Source: Ardenticatenaceae bacterium (GTDB lineage Bacteria; Chloroflexota; Anaerolineae; Promineifilales; Promineifilaceae). From it: a DNA stretch of 64,000 nucleotides. A program made the translations under genes and the position numbers. Positions 47,089 to 56,348 of the stretch are shown in pieces. The notes beneath the pieces were generated by a model. The model was not told where the DNA came from and searched no databases. It worked only from the letters and a program-made list of their open reading frames with translations. The DNA lies in the NCBI GenBank assembly GCA_030065875.1, contig JASJCR010000008.1, forward strand, positions 16,833 through 80,832. The letters are read 5' to 3'. Every line of letters begins with the position of its first letter. Positions within the stretch are counted from its first letter, which is position 1.

Positions 47089-48084
47089 TTAGTTCAGGCG
47101 TGAACGAGAAAGGTAAATTTCGCGACTGCGCCACCAAATACTGGGCAGGCGCCGCAGCTTACCGGTGGTACTCACAAAAGAGCGACGTGAAAAGACATCG
47201 TAATTATGTCGTTCAATATCATCGAGAATCCCTTGATACAGGTCTGCGGCGGCCGCAATGGAGAAGCGACCGTTGGGAGAAAGCAGGGAAATTCCCGACC
47301 ACGCTTCGGCATAGAGACGTCGATTGCGATCTATTTGAAACTGCATAAACTGCTGCCACCGGTCGTCAACTTCTGCGCGATCGATATCCTCTTCCATTAG
47401 GTCAAAGGCAGCCAATTCATCCTGGGGGAGATAAAGACGGCCGTTTCGCCAATCTTCACCCACATCCCGCAAAATGTTTGTAAGCTGCAGCGCAACACCG
47501 AGCTTAATGGCATACGGAATCGCATCTTGATCGCTAAAACCGATAATGTGCATGCTCATCAACCCCACCGTTGAGGCCACACCATAAGCATAGGCCGCAA
47601 GCTCATCAAACGTTGCATATCGCTTTTTGGTCAGATCGGTTAAAACCCCGTTGATCAACTGCTCTCCATATTTAACAGGTACGTTAAAGCGGGTGCGCGT
47701 ATCGGCCCAGGCCAGAGCAACCAGATCGTCCTTGGGCGGATTGTGAGTAAACGATGCCTGCCGCCACTGCTCCAGTTTATGTTTGATCATTTCATTTTGC
47801 GAGGTGAAATCGGGGGTCAGGGGGGAAGGATGATCGACAATATCATCGGTGATGCGGCAAAATGCATACAGTGCCCGTACCGCACGCCGCTTCGGTCCAG
47901 GAAGAAGCTGGGAGGCCCAATAAAATGAGCGACTGTGAATCGCCGTCAAATGATCACAATAATCATACGCGGCCTGCAGGGTTGGATGATCTACCCCCCA
48001 CAATTCAGACAAACCTTCCTGTGAATGAGTGGCCTCCTGGGCCAACGATAACAGCGTGCTTTCCCAAGTTTGAGAAAGAGTCAT
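47089..48084 (-). CDS. crtB: Phytoene/squalene synthase family, likely phytoene synthase
   Basis: [65 protein letters not shown]. Confidence 0.93.
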   Translation of the reverse strand: MTLSQTWESTLLSLAQEATHSQEGLSELWGVDHPTLQAAYDYCDHLTAIHSRSFYWASQLLPGPKRRAVRALYAFCRITDDIVDHPSPLTPDFTSQNEMIKHKLEQWRQASFTHNPPKDDLVALAWADTRTRFNVPVKYGEQLINGVLTDLTKKRYATFDELAAYAYGVASTVGLMSMHIIGFSDQDAIPYAIKLGVALQLTNILRDVGEDWRNGRLYLPQDELAAFDLMEEDIDRAEVDDRWQQFMQFQIDRNRRLYAEAWSGISLLSPNGRFSIAAAADLYQGILDDIERHNYDVFSRRSFVSTTGKLRRLPSIWWRSREIYLSRSRLN

Positions 48085-48208
48085 TTTCCACCCCTTTTAT
48101 TGTGACTGGTCGGTTTCCTCTGCCTAATAACTATCAACCAACCTTGGTTTACTAAATCTGATTTTGCCACGTATCGTGAGGATCTGTAAAAACTGTGCAA
48201 TCCATTAA

Positions 48209-48237
48209 ACTATAGTAAGAAATCTATGTTTTGTCAA
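48209..48237 (-). promoter_or_regulatory. Predicted promoter for crtB
   Basis: Minus strand TTGACA (48237-48232), 17 bp, TATAGT (48214-48209). Confidence 0.65.
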
Positions 48238-48268
48238 CATATTATCCAATAAATACTTGTGCAAATGA

Positions 48269-48297
48269 TTGACATCACGAGTGCATTATGCTATATT
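48269..48297 (+). promoter_or_regulatory. Predicted promoter for MerR/B12 regulator
   Basis: TTGACA (48269-48274), 17 bp, TATATT (48292-48297). Confidence 0.65.
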
Positions 48298-48569
48298 TTC
48301 CTTTGTAATTTGTTAACAAACACTAACTTCTGTAATCAATCACAACTGCTTGATTTTTAACGGGTGAGAAGCTTCTCTGCTAATCTAAATATCAACCTTG
48401 TGAGCCATTGTCTCAGGTAGCTGTTTTCGTCACCATATATTATTACGAAAAATAAAGGATCTCGTCGTAAAAGTAACTTCGAGAAGGTGCCTAGAGCGGA
48501 GTTAGTTAACTGCAAATCGGCTTGGAGCGATTTTGTTTCTCCTGGCCTGTTGCGCAATGAGATTCAATC

Positions 48570-49991
48570 ATGGCAGGCAAGAACAATAAACATTTATCGA
48601 CCCACCACACGCATGTAGAGCAAGGGAAGAATGGCGATCAGGGTGTAAAAGAGCGCCAATCCAATTCCCCTTCACAATCTGAATTTCTAACCCCAACGTT
48701 CAACCTCAAAGCGGTTGTCACCGAAACCGGCTTAAAGCCGGATACGCTGCGAGCCTGGGAAAGACGCTACGGTCTTCCTCAGCCTGATCGTACGGCCGGA
48801 GGCCATCGTCTTTACTCACAGCGCGACATCGATTTAATTAAGTGGTTGATCGCTCGGCAGGAAGAGGGGATGAGTATCAGCCATGCGGTATCTCTATGGA
48901 AACAAATAGAAGAGAGTGGTGAAGATCCACTCCAAAACCGGGGGAAGGGGATGGGTGAAGTTTCTCCCTCGGTGGCCTCGGTCCGCTCAGGTGATAATTT
49001 GGCCATGCTTCGCCAAGCGTGGATCGATGCCTGTAAAGAGTTTGACGAACGAAAGGCGGACAATATTTTGGCAGAAGCTTTCTCCTTGTTTCCAACAGAG
49101 ACGGTTTGCTTTGAATTGCTACAGCGTGGATTGGCCGAAGTGGGAATGGGGTGGTACGAAGGTCGAATTACGGTCCAGCAGGAGCATTTTGCCTCTGCTT
49201 TGGCCATCCGCCGATTGGAGACGATGGTTGCTTCCACTCCTCCACCCAGCCGAAACGGCCGCATTTTAGCTGCGTGTCCTCCTGAAGAGCGTCATACGTT
49301 TGCCTTGCTGCTGCTTACCTTGCTTCTCCGTCGAAACGGTTGGGACGTCGTTTATTTAGGGGCCAACGTCCCGGCGGCCCGTTTGGAATCAACGCTTTCT
49401 GCCGCTGACCCCCATTTGGTGATTTTGTCGGCTCAAACCCTCTACACCGCCAGCACCATGCTGCCGATGGCGATGCTGCTCCAGCGAGAGCGGGTGGTTT
49501 CTACATATGGTGGGGCCGTCTTCTCGCACATCCCCGCCCTGCGACAGTATATGCCGGGTTACTTCCTTGGCAATCGGCTGGAACAGGTGCCGACAGTGGT
49601 TGAACAACTGCTGACCTCTCCGCCTCCGATGCCGATGTACGACCAACCGAGTCGCTCTTACCGGCTGGCCCTGCAGCATTTTCAAGAACGACAGGCCGCG
49701 ATTGATGCCCGAGTTTGGGAATCTTTATCCCATACCAATCAAGGCATGTATTTAAAAAATGCCAATTCTGATTTAGGCCAAAACATTGTGGCTGCCCTGA
49801 CATTTGGCGATATGAATTTGCTCAGCTCAAATTTGGATTGGGTCGAAGGGTTGCTCGTCAACTATCATTATCGGCTGCCGGCTCAGATGTTGCGGGAGTA
49901 TATAAAAGCTTACCATGATGCTGCCAAAGAAGCGATGGATGAGCGCGGTGACGTCATTACCCAATGGCTGCAAAAAGTCGTTGAATCATAA
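48570..49991 (+). CDS. CarH/LitR-type MerR regulator with cobalamin-binding domain
   Basis: MerR HTH NLKAVVTETGLKPDTLRAWERRYGLPQPDRTAGGHRLYSQRDIDLIKWL; W-x9-EH (WYEGRITVQQEH); PPEERHTFALLLLTLLLRRNGWDVVYLGANVP. Confidence 0.92.
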   Translation: MAGKNNKHLSTHHTHVEQGKNGDQGVKERQSNSPSQSEFLTPTFNLKAVVTETGLKPDTLRAWERRYGLPQPDRTAGGHRLYSQRDIDLIKWLIARQEEGMSISHAVSLWKQIEESGEDPLQNRGKGMGEVSPSVASVRSGDNLAMLRQAWIDACKEFDERKADNILAEAFSLFPTETVCFELLQRGLAEVGMGWYEGRITVQQEHFASALAIRRLETMVASTPPPSRNGRILAACPPEERHTFALLLLTLLLRRNGWDVVYLGANVPAARLESTLSAADPHLVILSAQTLYTASTMLPMAMLLQRERVVSTYGGAVFSHIPALRQYMPGYFLGNRLEQVPTVVEQLLTSPPPMPMYDQPSRSYRLALQHFQERQAAIDARVWESLSHTNQGMYLKNANSDLGQNIVAALTFGDMNLLSSNLDWVEGLLVNYHYRLPAQMLREYIKAYHDAAKEAMDERGDVITQWLQKVVES

Positions 49992-50055
49992 ATAACCTCG
50001 TTTTAACCAAATTTATAAGTTTAAAAGAAAGTTTCCAACTATTTGGAGAGTATAA

Positions 50056-50970
50056 ATGCGCGTACTTATCACGGGCGGGTCTGGTCTAATCGGCCGCGCC
50101 CTCACGCCCTACTTAACCGCAAAAAATTATGAAGTCATCATCTTAAGCCGCCATCCCCAGCGGGTAAAGGGATTGCCGGAAGGTGCCTCGGCGGTTGAGT
50201 GGGATGGTAAATCCGCTGACGGATGGGGCCATCTGGCAGATGGGGCCAAGGCGATCATCAACCTGGCCGGTGCCGGTATAGCGGATAAGCGATGGACCCC
50301 CGAGCGGAAAAGGATCATTGTCGACAGCCGCATTTCGGCCGCTCAAGCGGTGATTGAGGCGGTGGAGAAGGCCGCGGTTAAGCCGGAGCTGGTGATTCAA
50401 TCTTCGGCCGTTGGGTTTTATGGCGATCGAGGGGATGAAACCGCAACCGAAAGCTCGGCCGCGGGCAGCGGTTTTCTGGCGGACGTATGCGTTAAATGGG
50501 AGGAGGCGGCCAAACCACTGGCTGACCTGACCCGCCTGGTCACGATCCGAACCGGGGTGGTATTAACCACGACTGGTGGGGCACTCCCGCAAATGATGCT
50601 GCCTTTTAAATTTTTCGCCGGTGGGCCGCTTGGTGGCGGTAAGCAGTGGGTACCCTGGATCCATCTTGACGATGAGGTGCGGGCCATCAGCTGGCTTATT
50701 GAAAATGAGGACGCTGCCGGCGTTTACAATCTGTCGGCGCCCAATATCGTGCGAAACAAAGAGCTTGTAAAAATTATCGGTCAGGCGCTTGGACGGCCGT
50801 CTTTCGCCCCTGCCCCGGCCTTTGCCCTCAAGCTGGCCTTGGGCGAAATGGCTGCCGTCGTTCTAGAAAGTCAAAAAGCGATCCCCGCCAAGCTGCAAGA
50901 AGAAGGGTTTGAATTTCAATTTCCCTACCCCGCACCGGCGCTTAAAGACCTGATCTACAATAAGAAGTAG
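50056..50970 (+). CDS. TIGR01777-type NAD-dependent epimerase
   Basis: RVLITGGSGLIGRALTPYL; NLAGAGIADKRWTPERKR; WVPWIHLDDEVRAISWLIE. Confidence 0.93.
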   Translation: MRVLITGGSGLIGRALTPYLTAKNYEVIILSRHPQRVKGLPEGASAVEWDGKSADGWGHLADGAKAIINLAGAGIADKRWTPERKRIIVDSRISAAQAVIEAVEKAAVKPELVIQSSAVGFYGDRGDETATESSAAGSGFLADVCVKWEEAAKPLADLTRLVTIRTGVVLTTTGGALPQMMLPFKFFAGGPLGGGKQWVPWIHLDDEVRAISWLIENEDAAGVYNLSAPNIVRNKELVKIIGQALGRPSFAPAPAFALKLALGEMAAVVLESQKAIPAKLQEEGFEFQFPYPAPALKDLIYNKK

Positions 50971-51004
50971 CCTGCATAGTGATGTCAGAGGCAGCCCGTT
51001 AACA

Positions 51005-51853
51005 ATGGAATTTTTTAAAGACCCATCTCACGATCCATTTCAATTTATCCACCACGGAGAGGTGGGTGCCTTGATGATTCACGGGTTCCCAGGCACGCCG
51101 GCCGAAGTGCGCATCCTGGGTCAGGCTTTGGCAGAAAATCAAATTTCCACCAACGGAATTTTGCTCCCCGGTTTTGGATCACAAATCGCCAAGCTTGGCG
51201 AAAAAACGCGCCACGATTGGCTGCAGGCGGCCGAGGAAGCGTGGCATGAGATGCAGCACCATCACGAGAAGACGATCCTGGTCGGTTATTCGATGGGTGC
51301 GGCCATTGCCCTCCAGCTGGCAATCAAAAGACCGCCCGACCGTCTCATACTTCTGGCCCCATTTTGGCGATTTTCGCTGTGGGTTGCCCATCAATTTATG
51401 CCGGTTATCCGTCATCTAAAATCCCAGGTTTCTCCCCTGGATATGGGAGGTGATTTAGACGATCCGGCGTTTCAGGCAGAGCTTAAACGCTTTATTCCCG
51501 ATCTGGATTTTGAGGATGAAGAAAATCGGCGAATGATTCGCGAAGAAATGGCTTTGCCAACCGCCATCATTGAAGAAGTGTGGCGGCTGGGTCGTGAAGC
51601 ATTTGAGCGAGCCCAATCGGTGGAGATACCGGTTTTGGTTGTCCAGGGATTAGAAGATCAGGTGGTGCTGCCGCAGCATACCCGACAGTTGGTCAAAAAA
51701 ATGAGGCAGGGGACATCGGTTTCCCTTTTTGAAATCCCGGGCGAACACAACTTCACCAAGCAAAGCGGACCTTACCTCAATTTGGTAAAAACCTTTCTTA
51801 ATCCGCTGGTGGTCGATTTCCAAAATGATAGGTCCCGGGAATCACTCCCATAA
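51005..51853 (+). CDS. Alpha/beta-hydrolase / carboxylesterase
   Basis: ALMIHGFPGTPAEVRILGQAL; ILVGYSMGAAIALQLA; C-terminal EHNF. Confidence 0.88.
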   Translation: MEFFKDPSHDPFQFIHHGEVGALMIHGFPGTPAEVRILGQALAENQISTNGILLPGFGSQIAKLGEKTRHDWLQAAEEAWHEMQHHHEKTILVGYSMGAAIALQLAIKRPPDRLILLAPFWRFSLWVAHQFMPVIRHLKSQVSPLDMGGDLDDPAFQAELKRFIPDLDFEDEENRRMIREEMALPTAIIEEVWRLGREAFERAQSVEIPVLVVQGLEDQVVLPQHTRQLVKKMRQGTSVSLFEIPGEHNFTKQSGPYLNLVKTFLNPLVVDFQNDRSRESLP

Positions 51854-51913
51854 CAATAATTTGCCATTCTGAACCTGCTTCAAAAGGTAGAAATGATTTA
51901 GAAGGAGTTTGCT

Positions 51914-53326
51914 ATGACCACATCGGCAATCTGGTGGATTAGACGCGATTTGCGCCTGCACGATAACCCAGCACTGACGGCCGCCCTCCAGTTTGAACAG
52001 GTCATTCCCCTGTTTATTCTTGATGACCACCTGCTTGAGAAGTACAAAAAAGCTGAGCGGCGGCTGGCATTTTTGTTTGATGGGCTGCGCCGGCTCGATG
52101 AAGATCTGCGCAAACGTGGCAGCTATCTGGTGGTGCGACGTGGTAACCCGGATCAGGTTCTACCCCAAATCGTTAGCGAGCTCAACGCCCATTCGGTATT
52201 TGCCCAAGATGATACGAACCCCTACGCTCGCCAGAGAGATCAGCTGCTGGCCGAAGAAGTGCGTCTGATTTTTACGGCGGGCACCTTAATTTGCCCGGCC
52301 GGTTCGGTGTTGAAAGACGATCAAACCCCATATACGGTGTTTACGCCCTTTAAGAAAAACGCCATCGCTCGGGGCTTGCCGCAGGAACATGATTTGGACT
52401 CCCTTCCGATTCACATCCCCACACCGCCCGGTATTCAAACAAAATCCCTTGATGACCTCCCTCAGCAAACGGCCGCCGCGCTATTCCCGGCCGGAGAGGC
52501 GGAAGCGCGCCGGCGGCTGGAGACATTTTTGGCAGACGGGATTGCTGATTACAGTGCCAAGCGAAATTTTATGGGGATACCCGGCACCTCTCAGCTTTCT
52601 GCATATTTGCGTTTTGGGATGGTCTCAGCTCGAGAAGCGGCCGTTAAGGCGATTGCGGCCCGAGAGGCAGCCGTCAATGCGGAAGGAAAAAAAGGCGCCG
52701 ACACCTGGCTGAGCGAACTCTTGTGGCGTGATTTTTTTAACCACGTTGAATTCCATTTCCCTCACGTACAGGAGAAAAATTTTAATCCGACTTATGATTC
52801 TCTGGAGTGGCTCAACAACGCCGAGGATTTTGAAGCATGGTGCACGGGTCATACCGGTTATCCGGTTGTGGATGCGGCCATGCGTCAATTAAATGAGACC
52901 GGCTGGATGCACAATCGCACCCGCATGATTGTGGCCTCCTTCCTGGTGAAAGATTTGCTGATTGATTGGCGCTGGGGTGAAAAATATTTTATGGAAAAGC
53001 TGGTTGATGGGGATCCGGCGTCCAACAACGGCGGGTGGCAGTGGTCGGCCGGTACGGGCACCGATGCCGCTCCTTATTTCCGCATCTTTAATCCGATCTC
53101 CCAGAGTCAGAAGTTTGATCTCCAGGGAGATTATATTCGCCGGTGGATACCTGAATTGGCACCCTTAAACGATAAGCTGATCCACGCCCCGTGGGAAGTT
53201 TCAGCGGTGGATCAGCAGGCGGCTGGGGTCATCATTGGCCGGGATTATCCGGAGCCGATTATTATCCATAAATTCGCCCGACAGCGAACGCTGGATGCGT
53301 ATAAACAGGCCCGGGAAAACGGTTAA
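51914..53326 (+). CDS. phrB: Deoxyribodipyrimidine photolyase
   Basis: IWWIRRDLRLHDNPALTAAL; TWLSELLWRDFFNHVEFHFPHV; RTRMIVASFLVKDLLIDWRWGEKYFMEKLVDGDPASNNGGWQWSAGTGTDAAPYFRIFNP. Confidence 0.95.
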   Translation: MTTSAIWWIRRDLRLHDNPALTAALQFEQVIPLFILDDHLLEKYKKAERRLAFLFDGLRRLDEDLRKRGSYLVVRRGNPDQVLPQIVSELNAHSVFAQDDTNPYARQRDQLLAEEVRLIFTAGTLICPAGSVLKDDQTPYTVFTPFKKNAIARGLPQEHDLDSLPIHIPTPPGIQTKSLDDLPQQTAAALFPAGEAEARRRLETFLADGIADYSAKRNFMGIPGTSQLSAYLRFGMVSAREAAVKAIAAREAAVNAEGKKGADTWLSELLWRDFFNHVEFHFPHVQEKNFNPTYDSLEWLNNAEDFEAWCTGHTGYPVVDAAMRQLNETGWMHNRTRMIVASFLVKDLLIDWRWGEKYFMEKLVDGDPASNNGGWQWSAGTGTDAAPYFRIFNPISQSQKFDLQGDYIRRWIPELAPLNDKLIHAPWEVSAVDQQAAGVIIGRDYPEPIIIHKFARQRTLDAYKQARENG

Positions 53327-53376
53327 TAATTACTAATAACTAATTGCTAATTACTAATTGCTAATTACTAATTCTC
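53323..53376. repeat. 7-bp tandem repeat (TAATTAC/TAATTGC)
   Basis: TAATTAC TAATAAC TAATTGC TAATTAC TAATTGC TAATTAC TAATTCT. Confidence 0.9.
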
Positions 53377-53451
53377 TGTAACTTAAGCTTTCTTAATTAC
53401 TTTTGCCGATGAATAATGAAGATTTACAAATAATTGTGGAGATGAATCGAC

Positions 53452-53535
53452 TTTCAAAACAGACTTGTCATCCCCGCGCAGGCGGGGATCCATCGGTGGC
53501 CATCCAGTGGATTCTCGCTTTCGCGGGAATGACGT
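53452..53535. repeat. Dispersed palindromic element, copy 2
   Basis: CAAAACAGACTTGTCATCCCCGCGCAGGCGGGGATCCATCGGTGGCCATCCAGTGGATTCTCGC. Confidence 0.75.
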
Positions 53536-53648
53536 TTCGCTATGGGTGTTTGTTTGTCAAAACTAAAACCTCATCGGCTGTCGCAGAAAATAACTAGAAA
53601 TAAGAAGTAAAAAATAGTTCTGTTACAGGGTACTAATTGTTTAAGGCA

Positions 53649-54140
53649 TTATTTAAAGAGCGGCGGATTTGGAATAACCACAAACCAGATGATATACACC
53701 AAAATTCCAAGGGCCGTAGCGGCCATGTACAATCCGTACGCCCAGCGCATATACGGTTTGTAATTGTTAAACTTCAGCTGGGGAATCATCAGGTTATGCC
53801 CCCGTAGGACCACAAAATTTCCAAATACCAGAGCGATGAAGCCGATGGTGGCGTGGGCGATTGTGACGTAATAAAAAATATCTGGCCGCGGCCGAGGGGG
53901 AGATATATCCTGCACCACAAAATCGCGGAATGGCAAAACCATCATCCATAAAACCAAAATGATGTTGAGAAGCGCCCCGGCCGTTTGAATCCATCCATGA
54001 AGGGTGTATTTGTGCTGGCGGGCGGCCCAGAAGCCAACGGAAAACGTGATGGCCACCACAATTGATAAAAGCAGCGTCATATCGGCCGCAAAATTCCCAG
54101 CCGTTCCCAAAAAACCGGGTTGATGAAGAATGTCGCCCAT
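53649..54140 (-). CDS. DUF420/cytochrome-b561-like small membrane protein
   Basis: 163 aa, 4-5 TM, conserved-looking His residues (KYTLHGWIQTAG, TIAHATIGFIAL). Confidence 0.7.
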   Translation of the reverse strand: MGDILHQPGFLGTAGNFAADMTLLLSIVVAITFSVGFWAARQHKYTLHGWIQTAGALLNIILVLWMMVLPFRDFVVQDISPPRPRPDIFYYVTIAHATIGFIALVFGNFVVLRGHNLMIPQLKFNNYKPYMRWAYGLYMAATALGILVYIIWFVVIPNPPLFK

Positions 54141-54258
54141 GAAACCTTCCTTTATGTATGATGTAAGTGATTAAAAGCTTGGGTCCAATGCTCTTTCCAC
54201 ATTATCCTTGCACATTATAAGGTGAACTTCTGCTCTCGTAAGTCACCCATTCAGCCTA

Positions 54259-54978
54259 TCAATAGTTAGAGGTTGCCTTCTCAGGCTTTTTGGCGATCAT
54301 CACCGTGCAGACGCTGCGAGGGTGATTAACGGTGTTGATTTCAACCGCAAAACCGGCCGTTTGAAAGTGATTTTTCCACGGCTGCCAAACCTCATCGATC
54401 GTGCGGGCTGTATTGGTGGTGGCCACACTTTGACCGGTAATCCAAAAGAGCCAGGCGATCGCCCGATGAAGGATTGAGCGGCCGGTCAGATGCCCTTCCG
54501 GTAAGACGATTAAGCGGCCGCCCGGCTTGAGCACCCGGAAAATCGCTGCGGCCGTGGCCGGCTCCAAAATATAGGGGGTCGGAAACTGAGACAGTACGCA
54601 GTCAAACGATTGGCTTTGAAAGGGCAACGCCGGTATGGCGGTGCGCACTACTGCGGCCGCATTCCCCAACCCCTCCTGATCAATCCGCGCCTGAGCCAGG
54701 CGGCCCATAAACGGTGATAAATCGATACCAACTGCCCTATATCCTCGTTTGACTACCTCGGAGATCATGTGGCCCGGCCCATGACCGAGTTCCAGCAAGG
54801 TTTTTTTTGTCGATGACGGCTGATTTGGCAAAAATGTGAGCGAAGAAAGCTGCCATCGTCGCCATTCTCCCAGAGAAACCAGCCAGCTGACAAGATCATA
54901 ACTCCAGGCCATTTCATAATAGAGCAAGCGGAAGCCAAATCGAATTAATTTACCCCACCATCTATTTATTAAATTCAT
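54259..54978 (-). CDS. Class I SAM-dependent methyltransferase
   Basis: LLELGHGPGHMISEVVKRGYRAVGIDLSPFM; VLKPGGRLIVLPEG. Confidence 0.9.
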   Translation of the reverse strand: MNLINRWWGKLIRFGFRLLYYEMAWSYDLVSWLVSLGEWRRWQLSSLTFLPNQPSSTKKTLLELGHGPGHMISEVVKRGYRAVGIDLSPFMGRLAQARIDQEGLGNAAAVVRTAIPALPFQSQSFDCVLSQFPTPYILEPATAAAIFRVLKPGGRLIVLPEGHLTGRSILHRAIAWLFWITGQSVATTNTARTIDEVWQPWKNHFQTAGFAVEINTVNHPRSVCTVMIAKKPEKATSNY

Positions 54979-55109
54979 GCGGTCATTGTATACTAGGTGG
55001 GGGAAATAGAAGAGAGCAAGAGACGAGAGGAAGAAAAGTAGAGAGGAGAGAGTCGAGGTTCCAATAGATCTTGTCTTTTAACTTTTCACCCAAATTGGAG
55101 AGATAAACC

Positions 55110-56207
55110 ATGAAAATCGTTTTAAATACAGGTGGGGGAGATGCACCCGGGCTCAACGCGGTAATCCGTTCAGTCGTACTTTCTTCTGAGAAACGCGGCT
55201 GGGAGGTTTTCGGGATTCACGAAGGGTATCGCGGTATCCTCGAGCCGGAGGCTTATCCGGACGGTGGGATTGTGCGATTAGACCGACAGGCGGTGCGCGG
55301 CATTACCCACGTGGGCGGCACAATTTTAGGATCGACCAATCGGGGAAATCCGCTGAGCTACCCCATTCTAGACGACAAAGGGGAGTGGACGACCATAGAC
55401 CGCTCAGGTGAACTTGATGCCGCTTTTAAAGAGCACGGCTTTGATGCCCTGGTAGCCATCGGAGGGGATGGCTCGTTATCAATCGCCAATGAAATTGGCA
55501 AACGCACCGGAATCAACGTGATTGGGGTGCCTAAAACAATCGACAATGATTTAAAACATACGATATCCACATTTGGATTTGACACGGCCGTTTCGTTTGC
55601 CACAGAGTGTCTGGATCGGCTTCATACCACGGCGGAATCCCACAGCCGCATCATGGTGGTTGAGGTGATGGGTCGATATGCCGGATGGATCGCCCTGTTC
55701 TCCGGCATTGCTTCAACGGCCGACGTCATCTTGATCCCGGAAATTCCCTACGACCTCAAATGCGTGGCGGATAAATGCAACTGGCGCGTGGGTATCGGGG
55801 CCAAATTTACGATTGTCGTTGTTGCTGAAGGGGCCAAGCCACAGGGTGGCGAAATATCGATTGTTGGGAAGTCGGTTGGGCAGGCGGAGCGGTTGGGCGG
55901 CGTCGGTCAGAAGGTTGCGGCAGCGCTGGAGGCGATGACCGGCCAGGAGAGCCGCTGCGTGGTGTTGGGTCATCTTCTTCGGGGCGGCTCGCCAACAGCC
56001 CAGGACCGGATATTGTCGCTGCGTTATGGTGCGGCGGCCGTGCGCGCTCTTGAAGAAGGGGTGGAGAACGTGATGGTTGCCCTCCAGCCGCCTTTTGTGA
56101 AGTACGTACCGCTTTCTGCTGTGGCCGATGCGATGAAACCGGTTCCTCTTGATGGCGATATTATCGCCACGGCGCGGGATTTGGGTGTGTGTTTTGGGGA
56201 TGACTGA
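55110..56207 (+). CDS. pfkA: 6-phosphofructokinase
   Basis: NTGGGDAPGLNAVIRSVV; ALVAIGGDGSLSIA; GVPKTIDNDL; VEVMGRYAGWIALFSG. Confidence 0.95.
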   Translation: MKIVLNTGGGDAPGLNAVIRSVVLSSEKRGWEVFGIHEGYRGILEPEAYPDGGIVRLDRQAVRGITHVGGTILGSTNRGNPLSYPILDDKGEWTTIDRSGELDAAFKEHGFDALVAIGGDGSLSIANEIGKRTGINVIGVPKTIDNDLKHTISTFGFDTAVSFATECLDRLHTTAESHSRIMVVEVMGRYAGWIALFSGIASTADVILIPEIPYDLKCVADKCNWRVGIGAKFTIVVVAEGAKPQGGEISIVGKSVGQAERLGGVGQKVAAALEAMTGQESRCVVLGHLLRGGSPTAQDRILSLRYGAAAVRALEEGVENVMVALQPPFVKYVPLSAVADAMKPVPLDGDIIATARDLGVCFGDD

Positions 56208-56262
56208 GTGTCGTGCTAAGTCCTGAGTTGAAAGTCCTGAGTGAGAAGATTTGCCAGGGGAC

Positions 56263-56290
56263 TTGACAATGATTGGACGGGGCTTATGCT
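56263..56290 (+). promoter_or_regulatory. Predicted promoter upstream of tgt
   Basis: TTGACA (56263-56268), 16 bp, TATGCT (56285-56290). Confidence 0.55.
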
Positions 56291-56293
56291 ATT

Positions 56294-56348
56294 TTAGCAA
56301 TTAGCAATTAGCAATTAGCAATTAGCAATTAGCAATTAGCAATTAGCA
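56294..56348 (+). repeat. 7-bp perfect tandem repeat TTAGCAA, 7 full copies plus partial running into tgt ATG
   Basis: Units at 56294, 56301, 56308, 56315, 56322, 56329, 56336; next unit TTAGCA merges with ATG at 56348. Confidence 0.97.

Noticed and set aside
48298-48569. Cobalamin riboswitch in the leader of the B12 regulator
   Set aside because: Only a loose GAGCCATTGTCTCAGG resemblance; conserved B12-box and core elements not found by eye.
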